Positions 49,001-60,322 of a DNA stretch of 64,000 nt are shown one piece after another. Source of the DNA: Mustela lutreola (taxonomy: Eukaryota > Chordata > Mammalia > Carnivora > Mustelidae); assembly GCF_030435805.1 (NCBI RefSeq), contig NC_081295.1:120503501-120567500 (forward strand), in the 5' to 3' direction. The number at the start of each line of letters is the position of its first letter. Positions within the stretch are counted from its first letter, which is position 1. Made by a program: the position numbers and the translations under genes. The notes under the pieces were generated by a model that saw only the letters and a program-made list of their open reading frames with translations, did no database searches and had not been told where the DNA came from.

Positions 49001-52000
49001 CCTTTGTTTGAGCTCCTTAAAAATACAAACCAAACCAACCCCCAGCTCATTATATTATGGAGAACTTCAAATTTATGCCCCCCAAAAAGGGATGAACTAT
49101 AATGAACCTGCATGTACGCATCACCTGCTTTAAAATTACCAACTCATGGCCATTCTGTTTCAACTCTACCTCCACCCATATTATTTTGAAACAAATTCAA
49201 GATATAGTTTTATCTGTAAATGCCTCAGGGCATATCTCTAAAACATAAATATTTTAAAAAATATAACCAGGAAACACATTACACCAAAAAAGTGTAACAG
49301 TAGTTCCTAAAATTTATCAAATACAGGGGTTATATTTCCACTTGTCTCATCCATGTAACATATGTGTCTATATTACATTTATCTCTCTCATGTATGTCTG
49401 TGGTAGCATCAGCCATTAATGCTCAATGCCTAGATTCATTAAAATCATTAGGGCTTGCAAGACGGTGACACTCTACCATTCCTCCACTTAATAGCTGGAA
49501 TACATCTATCCAGGGAGACTTACCCTGGTCCACTCTTTGATAACCCAGTGGTACAATTTGAGTAGGAAAGGCAGAATAGCATTTGGGTCTTTTCCTAGAT
49601 TTACCAGTTTTCAAAAATAGCTACTTCACCTTGGTGGTTATTTTATAATTTTCCTACATATTTGTGAAACATCTTTTATGTATGAAGAGCTGTGCTAGGC
49701 ACTCTGGTGGCTAGAGTGGCAGAGATGAGGTGGGCATAGTGCCTGCTTTTAAGGAGCTCCCTGTCCAGTTAAGGCAAAACAGAATGGTGCACAAGTAATA
49801 CGGAGCGGGAACTGGAGGGTATGGGGAAGAGAATTAGCGCTGAACCCGAGTACGGACCTCTCTGTCCTTTACGTTGCAGATTGGTTCGCTGGGGCCTTGG
49901 GTTGCCTTTAAATTCCATCTGAATTGCACATTTAGGGGGAGGGAAGCCTTTTCGGATGAGGGGAGGTATCCCCTCCGAGTACGCAGGAGCCCATCTCCCG
50001 AGTACGAACACTGCTACCAAGCCTGACCTGGACAGAGTGTGGCAGGGGAGCGTGCGAGGAGCTGGGGAGCTGGTTTCTGGTGAAGCTGCATTTGGGGAAC
50101 TGACCCCTCCGTTCCTGTTTTCCAGACCCTGGTTTACATGTGCGGCGATATGCTCAGCAACGTCGGGGCTGCGGAGAAGGTGTTTCAGTACCTGGATCGG
50201 AAGCCAAAGCTGCCTCCGCCGGGGACGCTGGCCCCTCCCACTCTGCGGGGGCTGGTGGAATTCCAAGACGTCTCTTTTGCGTATCCCAACCGCCCCGACC
50301 AGCCTGTGCTCAAGGTGCCTGAGAGGGGCTGCAAGGAGGGAACCCGGACCACGGCTCCCAGGCGGCACGGCCTGTAGTAGATCCTTTGTCTCTGAGAGGT
50401 TGATCCCCCCCCCCCCCCCCCCGACAGAACCAGAAGGCGAGGTCCGTGGGGCAAGCCTCTGACTGTTTCTCGGCTTTTCTAGGGGCTGACGTTCACTCTA
50501 CGCCCTGGTCAGATGACGGCTCTGGTGGGGCCCAATGGGTCCGGGAAGAGCACAGTGGCTGCCTTGCTGCAGAATTTGTACCAGCCCACTGGGGGACGGC
50601 TGCTGCTGGATGGGAAGCCCATCTCCGAGTACGAACACGGCTACCTGCATCGACAGGTGGGTGGTGGTGGTCAGAGGGGGTGCGGTGAGGAAGAACAGGA
50701 GATAGGAGGGAAGAAGCATGTGCGGAGAGCATGGGAGATCCGTGGGAAGAAACATGGAGCACATTCTAAGGGAGCTAGGCCAGGAGGAAAAGAGGATCCT
50801 TGCCCTGGGGGCTTAACACACTGTCCCCTGCGCAGGTGACTTCGGTGGGGCAGGAGCCTGTGCTCTTCTCGGGTTCTGTGAGGGACAACATTGCTTATGG
50901 GCTGAAGAGCTGCAGTGATGAGAAGGTGATGGCAGCTGCCCAGGCCGCCAATGCCCATGGCTTCATTCAGGAGTTGGAGCACGGACTGAATACAGGTACC
51001 TTCCTTCAGAAGAGGAGCTGGAGCTGCTTCCTGGGGGTATGGGTTGTGTCTGCTATTTCTTTGCCCGGTGCTTGGCTCCCACTTTCCTGCCTTCCCTGGC
51101 ACTGGGAGTTTTCTAGTTGCGGGTCCCGGTTGGGAGACAGCCCCCGGGGGTAGTAGTGCTCCCTCTCTTGGGCCAGCCAAGAGAGGTGTCCAACAGGTGT
51201 CCACCCCTGCCCTTCTGACATAGGCTGGTGGAAAGACCAGCTGTGCACTCGTCCCTGCTCATGGGGAGGACGCTGTCATGGCCACTTGTGTCTGAGAAAA
51301 GGTATTTCTCGGATTCCTCAGATGTAGGGGAGAAAGGGAAGCAGCTGGCTGCGGGACAGAGGCAGTGTCTGGCCATTGCCCGGGCCCTTGTGCGGAACCC
51401 ACGAGTCCTCATCCTGGATGAAGCCACCAGTGCTCTGGACGTCCAGTGTGAGCAGGCTGTGAGTCCTGGGGCGGCAGGCAGTGGGACCTGAGGCTCATGA
51501 TTGAAGGACCAGTGTATGCAGAATTGGGCAGAGGAAGACAAATGGCCCACTAGTGGAAGACTATCTATGCTTTCGCGGGGGGTGGAGAGTGGAATGGAGA
51601 GTATGGGGTGTGGGAACAGCCCCTCCTTTTCCCCAGTTCCCTTTACAGCGGGACAGCTGAGAGAGAAGGGCAGTGCAGACTTTGTCGTCTTTCTCATCGT
51701 TCACGTCTTCTTTACCCTGTGCCACAAGAGATACTGCCCAGTTGCGATATGGTGCCCATCCTATTCTTATTTTTCTTTATTATTTTTTTAAAAAGATTTT
51801 ATTTATTTGAGAGAGAGAGTGAGAGCAAGTGAAAGAGCTCAAGCAGGGTGGGCAGCAGAGGGAGGGGGGGAAGCAGGCCCCCTGACAGGGCTTGGTCCCA
51901 GGACCCTGGGATTATAACCTGAGCCTAAGATAGACCCTTAACCCACTGAGCCACCCAGGCCCTTCTTCTTACCCTCTGAGGCATTATGATCCTCCCCCTT

Positions 52001-52183
52001 CAGCTGCAGGACTGGAAATCCCACGGGGACCGAACAGTGCTGGTGATTGCTCACAGGCTGCAGACGGTGCAGAGTGCGGACCAGGTCCTGGTGCTCAGGC
52101 AGGGTGAGCTGCGGGAGCACTCAGAGCTCATGGAGGGCCAGGACCTCTATTCCCGCCTGGTGCAGCAGCTCCTGGAGGACTGA
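43335..52183 (+). CDS. TAP2: TAP2, antigen peptide transporter subunit 2
   Basis: Second half of the TAP peptide transporter in the ER membrane. Eleven coding exons: 43335-43827, 43918-44032, 45259-45389, 45673-45878, 48484-48681, 48795-48923, 50126-50314, 50483-50656, 50836-50995, 51322-51458 and 52004-52183. They join to 703 residues, the human length. The start MRFSDLRP follows an 8-base leader after the acceptor. The NBD has Walker [10 protein letters not shown] (503-511), signature LAAGQ (607-611, the known degenerate TAP2 form), Walker B LILDEATS with Glu632, and switch His661 (VIAHRLQTV). So TAP2 gives the catalytic Walker B and His while TAP1 gives LSGGQ. Intron 5 (2.6 kb) is filled by L1 and SINE insertions and a TG/GA microsatellite. 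Poly-C tracts lie just before exons starting 48484 and 50483. Confidence 0.97.
46008..46073 (+). repeat. (TG)n(GA)n microsatellite in TAP2 intron 5
   Basis: About 17 TG units followed directly by about 16 GA units. Likely polymorphic. Confidence 0.93.
46320..48010 (-). mobile_element. Old L1 pieces in TAP2 intron 5
   Basis: Complement of L1 3' UTR and ORF2 (CAACTGTCTCCATCTTCCCA, GTAAGTGGGATCATGCAGTA; then a second piece from about 47000 with TAAATGAGATCATACAGTAT and CTGTGGTTTTGATTTGCATT). At least two insertions, split by a CAN-SINE. A T run lies at 47862-47887. Confidence 0.75.
47171..47367 (-). repeat. CAN-SINE lacking its head, TAP2 intron 5
   Basis: Reverse copy whose end stops at GGCAGAGACGCCC, missing the tRNA-like head complement. 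A GATCTCT motif flanks both sides. Confidence 0.82.
48193..48398 (-). repeat. CAN-SINE 86 bases before TAP2 exon at 48484
   Basis: Full-length, well-preserved reverse copy. Together with the poly-C tract it places the exon's splice-acceptor region in recently altered sequence. Confidence 0.93.
48452..48466 (+). repeat. Poly-C tract in the acceptor of a TAP2 exon
   Basis: Fifteen C only 17 bases before the exon at 48484, occupying the polypyrimidine-tract position. Confidence 0.85.
49030..49400. mobile_element. Old L1 3' UTR fragment in TAP2 intron 7
   Basis: CGCATCACCTGCTTTAAAAT, ACCAACTCATGGCCATTCTG and TATTTTGAAACAAATTCAAG are typical of degraded L1M 3' UTR sequence. Nothing was recognised in the rest of the intron to 50125. 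Confidence 0.55.
50405..50422 (+). repeat. Poly-C tract near a TAP2 exon
   Basis: Eighteen C about 60 bases upstream of the exon starting at 50483 (Walker A exon). Confidence 0.85.
51781..51962 (-). repeat. CAN-SINE in the last TAP2 intron
   Basis: Reverse copy ending GAGCCACCCAGGCCC, about 40 bases before the last coding exon. Confidence 0.88.
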
Positions 52184-52688
52184 GAGCCCGGGGACACGGG
52201 ACCCTTCCAGTAGTCATCTCCATGATCCAGAGTAGCTCGTGCTGGGAGTTTCCCTGGGCTTGTGCTGCTGGGTAGTTGTTCCTAGAGCTATTGGCATGGT
52301 GGAAGTTTGGACCACGTGTGCTGACCGGGGGTGGGAGAAAGGGGGGTGCTGTCTGTTTCCAAGATCCTCATTTCCCTGCTGCTGAGTATTGGGGCATAAT
52401 ACATCTATTTAAAGTACATTTTCCTTATTATGTAAATAACACGTATACATAGAGAAAAGTAAAACTAACCCTTGTTTCACCATAGGTGACCATAGCTACT
52501 GTTCTGCTAGCTACCTGTGTCTTAATCTGTTCTTCGAGATAAATGTTAGCCAGTATGATGTAAATATTCATGAGGTTGCCTTTCTGTGTCTTTCCCCTTT
52601 CACACTGATATCTGATATCTGATAACTGATATTTTAGGGGAAGCTAGGATGTGGAGGGGTAGAACACTGTTTCCTAATTAACAGTGTT

Positions 52689-52694
52689 AATAAA
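52689..52694 (+). terminator. Possible TAP2 polyadenylation signal
   Basis: AATAAA about 505 bases past the TAP2 stop, in non-repetitive sequence just before an MIR. Human TAP2 has a long 3' UTR with alternative ends, so an earlier or later site is possible. Confidence 0.45.
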
Positions 52695-52696
52695 AC

Positions 52697-52945
52697 ACTG
52701 GTAATAACTACCATTTATAGAGTTTTAATATGATAGGAAGTATGCTAAATGTTTTTCAGGCATTATCATATTTAGTCCTTTTCCTTAAGCCTATGTGGTT
52801 GGTTATTATTATCCCCATCTTACAGGTGAGGAAACTGAGTCTCAAAGAAGTTAAATAACTTTCCCAAGGTTACACAGGGGTGGAGTTGGAGTTGAATCCA
52901 AGCCTGACCCCTGAGTCCACAACCTCAACCAGTAAATTATATGAT
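52697..52945 (+). repeat. MIR downstream of TAP2
   Basis: Nearly complete MIR: AACTACCATTTATAGAGTTT, TTATCCCCATCTTACAGGTG and TTACACAGGGGTGGAGTTGG. Confidence 0.85.
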
Positions 52946-53039
52946 GTCGTGTGTTCATAATCTTGAATTCATACTCAGATTCAGTAAAGAGCTCTGAATT
53001 CTCTGCCTTCTCTCTAGTCCCGTGGTTATTATAACTTTC

Positions 53040-53622
53040 ATTTAGTCTTAGATGATCTCATCACCAAAGAGGTTTCCCCATCATTGGCTCAGCTCTTCCA
53101 GCTGTTCTTTGTGAAGTCATTTTTCTTTTGCAGACACATAAGATGACGTAACTTCCGTAAAGTCCTTCAAGCTCTTCCCTCCTTTCTGCTCAGATCTTCC
53201 TCACAGCATGCGAGGTTGTGCAGCTCATTTGCAGCACCCTTCCCTGCTGCATTAAGCTCCCACCGCAAACTTCCTGCCCTCCTCATGCCTGTGCGCCTTT
53301 GCATATGGTGTGTTCTTGCTGCTTCCTGAACCACCCTTTATGATTTACCCCAGTCCTTCAAGACTTAACTCGGGTCAGGTCTTCCATTCTGAGCTCAGTC
53401 GGAGAAAGTATCCTTTGCATGTGCTTCTGTTGCCCCAGAGCTTAGCTCTTTCACAGCCTGTAATAAACTCCCCATCCCCTCACCCTTCTGTTCTCCCATT
53501 AGACCACGAGTTCCTGGGTGGGGGAAGGCCATATATTTTACTAAGTTTTATATTGACTACCTGACACAGGGCTCGATTCATAGCAGACAATAAGCAAATG
53601 TCTGTTGCACAAATGAATAAAT
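53040..53622 (+). mobile_element. LINE-2 3' end
   Basis: L2 text: GTCCTTCAAGACTTAACTCG, TTAGACCACGAGTTCCTGGG and the ending AATAAGCAAATGTCTGTTGC. The frame over 53310-53564 is L2-derived, not a gene. Confidence 0.8.
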
Positions 53623-53720
53623 CTTCTCTGTTCTCCCTCCACATGCCAACCACTGAAAATTCAGAGCTGTGTGCATTACTGCCTTTTGGGAGGGACTTAC
53701 CTTTGAAGGTTCCTATTCTA

Positions 53721-53733
53721 GGAAAGAGAAACT
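53721..53733 (-). promoter_or_regulatory. Orphan ISRE-like motif downstream of TAP2
   Basis: The reverse complement reads AGTTTCTCTTTCC, an exact fit to the ISRE core AGTTTCN2TTTC. It sits 42 bases before an ATG (53775) that opens a signal-peptide-like exon. It is outside any recognised repeat and about 1.5 kb past the TAP2 stop. One motif of this length can occur by chance. Confidence 0.45.
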
Positions 53734-53774
53734 TTCACGTTCCCAGAAACACCAGGTGCTTTCCAGCTCTAGCA

Positions 53775-53871
53775 ATGAACGACCCGGAACTTTTGCAGTT
53801 TTGGTTTCTTTTTTTCATCCTGGTAACTGTTGGGAATGGGCAAAGTGAGAGAAAGGAGCTTTCTTATGCAG
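53775..53871 (+). other. Candidate signal-peptide exon of unknown gene
   Basis: From ATG 53775 the frame reads MNDPELLQFW FLFFILVTVG, then NGQSERKELSYA, and runs into CAG/GTAAGC, a near-perfect donor at 53872, leaving phase 1. A short polar start, a hydrophobic core and a Gly-Asn-Gly region resemble a signal peptide. Phase-1 signal exons are the rule in MHC and immunoglobulin-superfamily genes. The segment also has an acceptor-like TTCCTATTCTAG ending at 53720, so it could instead be an internal or TAP2-linked exon. It does not match the DOB leader I know. No second exon was recognised, and it may be chance. Confidence 0.3.
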
Positions 53872-54104
53872 GTAAGCCTTCACTTCATTCTGGTGTTAGT
53901 GTCTCAAATACCACTGAACTTAAATACCCATGTGGAGAGAGACAATTCTGGCCCAATTTCTTTCCCTCTTAACCAAACGTCCTTCCTCTGTTTATAAAAT
54001 GGGAATAATCATTCCTGTATGTCCCAACCTTAGGGAAATTGTTGCCCTCAAGGAGGAAGATGATCTGTTAAAATTCTTTGATAGCTTCAGTGTAATGACA
54101 ATAG

Positions 54105-54255
54105 CCTCAATATAATGACACCTAATAGTTTAAGCCTGCAAGGTATCTTAAAAATAATAAAGCAGTCAAATCTTTATAGAAAGGGGAACTGGCCTGAAAC
54201 TGCAGAGCTACTCAGTGATTGAGCTGGGAAGAAAACTCAGGCATTCAGATGGGCC
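54105..54255 (+). repeat. MIR
   Basis: GAACTGGCCTGAAACTGCAG and AGCTACTCAGTGATTGAGCT match the MIR second half. Confidence 0.5.
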
Positions 54256-54934
54256 TTAGAAAAATGCAACAGACCTCCGGATCTTAGGGTGTCTGTAAAG
54301 TTGGTTATCTGAGGGAAACTCCCAAGTAGACCTTATGTCAGGGACACATTCTGGAAATGTTCCCTGGAGGTCAAAGTGTGGAACTTTGGCAAAAGCCTAC
54401 AAGTGTGGTTTGTTTGGTAATCACAGATATGAATAATTCTAGTCTGTTCCTGAGTTCTAGTTCTTTTCATTCACCCCGCCTTCCCCCCAACACCATTTGA
54501 TCTGCCTGCCCCATAACCTCCTCCTCTTGTCACTTACCTTCGGCATCTTTCCCATTCAGTCATATTTTACTCTTTCCAAAGGGTGGTATGAATGGAGAGG
54601 GGAAACCTTAGGAAACTCTCATAGATTTCTCTGGAGCCTACAGACAACCCATCTGCTTTGCCCAGTGTGGAAATGGCATTGAATTTCAAATCTTTTTCCC
54701 CAGCCACGTAGGGTAGCCCCTTTGCCATTCTCATGGCAGTTGTGATTCAAGAGGAGACTCAGTGCAGTTGTCAGAATTTTGGAGAAAGGAGTAGGAAGTA
54801 AGGAAAACAAAGATCTTCCTGGTTTTTGGTGCTGAGTGAGCCAAAAAAGCACCCATCTGATTGAATCTGATGCCCATTTAGTAATCGTAGGAAATACTGG
54901 GTTTTGAACCTAGAGTTTTATGGACTTATGAATT

Positions 54935-55140
54935 ATCACAATTCATGTAATTGCCATTACAATAACAATAGTCATTCGAGTGCTGTGCTAAGTGCCTCAT
55001 GTATATCTTTGTACTTTTTCCTCAAGATAATCCTAGGTGCAGGTGTTACTATATCAGTTCTAAGAATGAGAAAATGGAGGTTTAGGCACATTGTCTGGCT
55101 CACAAAGCTTGGAAAAGGTGGACTCTGCCCAGCTTTACTA
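54935..55140 (+). repeat. MIR
   Basis: GAGTGCTGTGCTAAGTGCCT, CAAGATAATCCTAGGTGCAG and AATGAGAAAATGGAGGTTTA follow MIR order. Confidence 0.6.
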
Positions 55141-55249
55141 CAAAACTCAAAAGAGTTGCCTATACTCCTTCTATCTGCTTATCTCCTAATAGTCTCTTTA
55201 AAAATGTATTTATGTGAATAGGAAATATATTAATGGGGTTTAAAATTGA

Positions 55250-55860
55250 AGAGCCCCAACGAGGTATGTAGAGGAAACCCTCACTCCCATCCTTCCCATG
55301 GTTTACTAAGACCCCTTGCACACACAGTCCATGTTCCAAGCTTTATATTTATCTTCTAGGGAAATTTCATGTAAATTTAAGCAAATTTGTGAATATGTTC
55401 TTGTGCCCTAGTTTTACAAATAGGTCCTTAGATGCACTGTTTTGAACTTTATTTTTTTATACTTAGAAATATACGACTATATAGCACTCTATTTTATGGA
55501 AGTACTGTATTTCATTTAGCTTGTCTTCTCCTGCTGATGGGTAGCTAGGTTACTTGAAGTCTCTAGCTAGTATAAGTAATGCTTTGTGTAGACATTATAA
55601 TACACGTATGCAAGAATACCCATAGGTTAAAATTCTAAATGGGGAGTTGCTGAGTCCAAGTGTATGTATATATATTACTAATATTGATATATGTTGCAGA
55701 ATTGCCCTCATAAAGGTATTCATGCACAGTTCCATCAGTACTATATAAATTTATCTGTTTCCCCACATTCTCATCAACATGGAGTGCTGTTAAATTAGCT
55801 TTTTAGGTTTTATCAATCTTATGAATAAAAAGTGACATCATATGGTAGTTGTCATTTGTT
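55250..55860 (-). mobile_element. Ancient LINE fragment
   Basis: Degraded sequence of the kind left by old L1 copies (TAAATGGGGAGTTGCTGAGT, GAATTGCCCTCATAAAGGTA, CCCACATTCTCATCAACATG). The family is not fixed. Confidence 0.5.
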
Positions 55861-56104
55861 TTTCTTTTATTACCACTTACATAAGCATACTAAATTGAGC
55901 AAGAAAAATTGGGACACAGGAAACAAAAATGACACATACAACAATAAAAACAAAATATCTGTCTATAAATTGGTAAATCAGAATGAGGAATGAAGAATAA
56001 CTATAAAAATCACGAACAGATATGACTATGAAATTTAAGAACATGGTAGAACAATCACAACATGAGAATGAGGCAGATAAAGGAAAACATTCCAAAGCCT
56101 TTGT

Positions 56105-56805
56105 TTTATTTGGAAGGGGGTAGAGTTTAACTTCAGATATTGCCAGTTTAAAACTATCTTAAAAATGTAGGGGTAAAAATAGAGTTACCCTATGACCCAG
56201 CAATTGCACGACTAGATATTTACCCCAAAAGATAGAAATACAGTGATCCGAAGGGGCACCTGCACCCCAGTGTTTATAGCAGCAATGTCCACAATAGCCA
56301 ACCTATGGAAAAAGCCCAGATGTCCATTGACAGATGAATGGATAAAGAAGATGTGGTATATATAGACAATAGAATATTCCTCAACCATCAAAAAAAATGA
56401 ATTCTTGCCATTTGCAATGATGTGGTTGGAACTAGAGGGCATTATGCTGAGCGAAATTAGTCAATAAGAGAAAGAAAAATACCATAAGATTTTACTCATG
56501 TGAAATTTAAGAAACAAAACAGATGACCACAGGGGAAGGGAAGGAAAATAAGATGAAACAGAGAGGGAGGCAAATCATAAGAGACTCTTAATTATAGGAA
56601 ATAAACTGAAGGTTGCTGGAGGGATGTGGGTGGGGGCGATGGTAATTGGGAGATGGGCATTAAGGAGGCCACTTGATGTGATGAGTGTTGGGTGTTATAT
56701 GTTATATGCAATTGATGAATCACTGAATTCTACCTCTGAAACAAATAAGGTAGGATATGTTAATTAAATTGAATTTAAATTTAAAAATTTAAAAAGTATA
56801 GAGGT
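56105..56805 (+). mobile_element. L1 ORF2 end and 3' UTR
   Basis: Sense L1: GTTACCCTATGACCCAGCAA, GAATGGATAAAGAAGATGTG, then 3' UTR TTGATGAATCACTGAATTCT and an A-rich tail. 5'-truncated and diverged. Confidence 0.85.
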
Positions 56806-56884
56806 AACTCTTAACTAGTTAGAATTTAAAATTCTTAAGTCAATAAGAGGAAGTTAGAGAATACATTAAAAATGTACTCAATTT

Positions 56885-57064
56885 GGGCGCCTGGGTGGCT
56901 CAGTGGGTTAAGCCTCTGCCTTGGACTCAGGTCATGATCTCAGAGTCCTAGGATCTGAAGTCAACTCTGCTCAGCAGGGAGCCTGCTTCCCCTCTCTCTC
57001 TGCCTGCCTCTCTGCCTACTTGTGACCTCTCTGTGTCCAATAAATAAATAAAAAAAATCTTTTA
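56885..57064 (+). repeat. CAN-SINE
   Basis: Complete copy (GGGCGCCTGGGTGGCTCAGT head) with perfect duplication AAAAATGTACTCAATT at 56868-56883 and 57065-57080. Confidence 0.95.
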
Positions 57065-57082
57065 AAAAATGTACTCAATTGA

Positions 57083-57284
57083 CAAACCATAAGAGACTCT
57101 TAATCTCACAAAACAAACTGAGGGTTGCCGGGGGTGGGGAGTAGGGAGAGGGTGGTGGGGTTATGGATATTGGGGAGGGTATGTGCTGTGGTGAGTGCTG
57201 TGAAGTGTGTAAACCTGGCGATTCACAGACCTGTACCTCTGGGGCTAATAATACATTATTTGTTAAGAAAAAAATTTAAAAAAA
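57083..57284 (+). mobile_element. L1 3' UTR fragment at the same target
   Basis: L1 3' end (ACCATAAGAGACTCTTAATC to TAATAATACATTATTTGTTA and an A tail) directly after the SINE. A third copy of GTACTCAATT follows at 57286-57295. Confidence 0.85.
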
Positions 57285-57444
57285 AGTACTCAATTTACTA
57301 TAAGCGATGAAAGAAGAAAAAAGTGAAGCAAAGAAACAATGTAACAAAATAGAAAACACAATAATAGTAGAAACTAATTCAGATAATTTAGTAATCCCAA
57401 TAAATGTAAATAACTTAAGTTTGAAGCTAAAAGAGGTTTTCAGG

Positions 57445-57920
57445 TTGGATTAACGATACAGCTGTGCCACCCGTATGTGTGGGGGATAGGTTTCAAGACC
57501 CCCCCCAGTGGATGCGTGAAACCACAGATAATAATTGAATTCCGTGTATATTTTGCTTTTCTCTCTCTATATATAGCTATAATAAGGTTTAATTTATAAA
57601 TTAGACACAGAAAGAGACTAAGAACAGTAACTGATAATAAAATAGAACAAATATAACAATATACTGTAATGAAAGTCATGTACTGTTCTCTCTCAAAATA
57701 CTTATTGTACTATGCTCACCCTTCTTATGGTGATGTGAGATGATAAAATGAGTGTATGATGAGATGAGGTGAGGCAAGTGATGTAGGCATTGTGACCTAG
57801 CATTAGACTACCATTGACCTTCTGACCTGTTGTCAGAAGGAGGATCATTGGCTTGTGGTTGGCAGTTGACCATGTGTCACTGAAACTGCAGAAAATGAAG
57901 CCGTGGGTAAGGTGCTCACA
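57445..57920 (+). mobile_element. Tigger-like DNA transposon remnant
   Basis: Starts GTGGGGGATAGGTTTCAAGA and CCAGTGGATGCGTGAAACCA, ends GAAACTGCAGAAAATGAAGC, with AATTTATAAATTAGACACAG between. This matches the non-autonomous TcMar-Tigger relics common in eutherians as I remember them. No transposase frame. Subfamily uncertain. Confidence 0.6.
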
Positions 57921-58639
57921 AAATCCAGTTACATGCTCTTCACATTAATCACAAAGAAAACCTAAAAATATGAAAAGGTTAAAATCAAGACGTGCAATAG
58001 GATATACAAAACTGACACTAACAGAAGACAATGTTTGTAGTTACTTTGATACCTAAAAATATAGTCAAAGGCCAAAGGCATTAGCAGAAACAAAGACAAC
58101 CATTGAATAATGGCAACAAGAACATTGTACTAAAACAGACTCAGTCTACACCTAGCAAAAAATACCACAAAATATGTAGGAAAGTATAGGTAGAATTAGA
58201 AGAAGAAATTGACAAACAGAAACATTTTTCTCAACAATTGTAGGTTGAGTAGAAAAATGAGTAAGGATATAGAATAAGCTTATTGATGGCCTTGTCTGTA
58301 ATATCTGGGAGTCTAAAGCTACCTCACAAAATGGATAAACCAAGTATTCATATTTATAACATATTAAGAGTACAAAGGTAAGTACAAGGAAAAGGGAAGA
58401 GGAGAGGAGAGGATGTAGGTTAAACGCACTTTTATGATGTTCATAACTAGTAGAAACTATCTAAGAAAGACGGAGCTAGTTGTATTATATAAGAATAACA
58501 TTATCAGGACAATCCTCAAATATACACCTTTTAAAATATCTGAAAAACTGCAATTTAGAAAATACGAGACACCAAGATTTTCTAAAAGAATTACTCATAT
58601 AAGCAGCATATTTAACAGAAAATAATTTCACCTACAAAT

Positions 58640-60085
58640 CACAAATTACACTGAATCTATTTGCTATATAAATTTTAAGTGGGCTTAACTGATATATAAA
58701 ATAAATAGTTTTAGATTAGATTGAAAGAAAAACTGCTGTTTGTAATATGCAAAAAACACACCTAAAATAGAGTGACTCAGGTCCATTCATTTATTCAAAA
58801 AATAAAATGATGGCAAAGGCACAGCAAACAAAAAGGAAGCAGAGGTCACAACACTATTATTAAAAAGATGAAATTCAAATGGAAAAAAAATTGAGTGAGG
58901 CAAGAAGGCACTTTATAATGTAAAGTGTAAAATTCACAATGGATACAGAAGATGTGCATTTCAGTTCTAGATATCACATAAACAACTCTCATAAAGCTGA
59001 AGTTAAGGGAGACACAAGGAAAATATTCAGAAATATACTAGTATTAGATGACTTTAATTTACATTTCTCAGTGGACAAAAATAAGTATGATCACAGAAGA
59101 TAGTCCAACTGAATAAAATTAGATCTGATGTATCTATATTAAATTTTCTTCATTAAAATTAGAGAACACATATTTTCACATTCCAGCAAAACATTAATGA
59201 AAGTGGGCTACATATTATGGTGCAAAAAGCCTCACTAAGTTCCGAAAAGTAGAAATGATACGGATAGTATTCTCTGACCATAATGGAACAAGCTGGATCA
59301 TAATAAAAAAATCAGAAAAGATAAATGCTTCTCCACATAGAAACTTAAAGAAACTGTCTCTTTCTTTATCAGAGAGAAAAACAAATGCAAACAATTTCTA
59401 GAAAAATGATAATTAAAAGTCACATATCAAAAGTCTTGGGATATAGCTCAGGCAGTACTCAGCAGAGAATTCAAGGCCCTCACTGCTTGAATCAATTAAA
59501 GGAAAGAACAAAACCAAGCTAATTAAGTGAAAAGAACAGCACAACCAGTCACATGAAAACAGGAGCAGATAATAAAAATAAATGCAAAAAAATAAAAATA
59601 AAAATAAATGCAGAAACTGAAGAGTCAGAAATAGAAAAATAGAATAAATTCAAAATTAAAAAATTTCAATAAAATAAATAAGCCACTGACAAACTGAATC
59701 AAGAAAAAAGTAGAGAAAATAAGAAATGAAAAGACAAAATTAATACAGGAACAGGAAAATCTTAAGAAATTTGTTCAATTTTATAAAAATAAGCTTGAAA
59801 ATTTGGATTGAATGAATAATTCTCTTGAAAAATATACCAAAAGCAATGCCTTTAGAGGTACAATATTTGTATAGAATAATTTCCAATGAAGGAGCAGGAA
59901 AAATTGTAAAACAGTTACCCCAATAAAAGCTCCAGGTTGAGATATTCAGGGCAGTGTAATAAAGTCTTCAAAGAAAAAGAAAAAAATAATTCTAATCCTA
60001 ATTAAATGGTTCAGCAGCAGCAGATGTGCTCTTTTAGTGAAGTGAATATAGTATCAAAGTTAAACTATGACATGAAAATAAAAAC
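58640..60085 (+). mobile_element. Ancient L1 ORF2 fragment
   Basis: Very AT-rich, diverged L1: ACCATAATGGAACAAGCTGG, AGTCTTGGGATATAGCTCAG, GAGAATTCAAGGCCCTCACT. No open frame survives. 57921-58640 may be its upstream part. Confidence 0.6.
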
Positions 60086-60117
60086 TTTAGATGAATTTAC
60101 TTATTAATACTGATGCA

Positions 60118-60310
60118 GGGGTGCCTGGGTGGCTCAGTGGGTTAGAGTCTCTGCCTTCGGCTCAGGTCATGATCTCAGGGTCTTGGGATCGTCCCCATGT
60201 CAGGCTCTCTGCTCAGCGGGGAGCCTGCTTCCCCCCTCTCTCTCTGCTTGTCTCTCTGCCTACTCGTGATCTCTCTCTCTGTGCCAAATAAATATATAAT
60301 ATCTTAAAAA
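60118..60310 (+). repeat. CAN-SINE
   Basis: Head GGGTGCCTGGGTGGCTCAGT; flanks AATACTGATGCA (60106-60117) and AATACCGATGCA (60311-60322). Confidence 0.93.
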
Positions 60311-60322
60311 AATACCGATGCA

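Noticed and set aside
53310-53564. 84-codon frame downstream of TAP2 considered as a DOB leader or small gene
   Set aside because: Falls inside an L2 3' end; sequence follows the L2 consensus rather than a class II beta leader.
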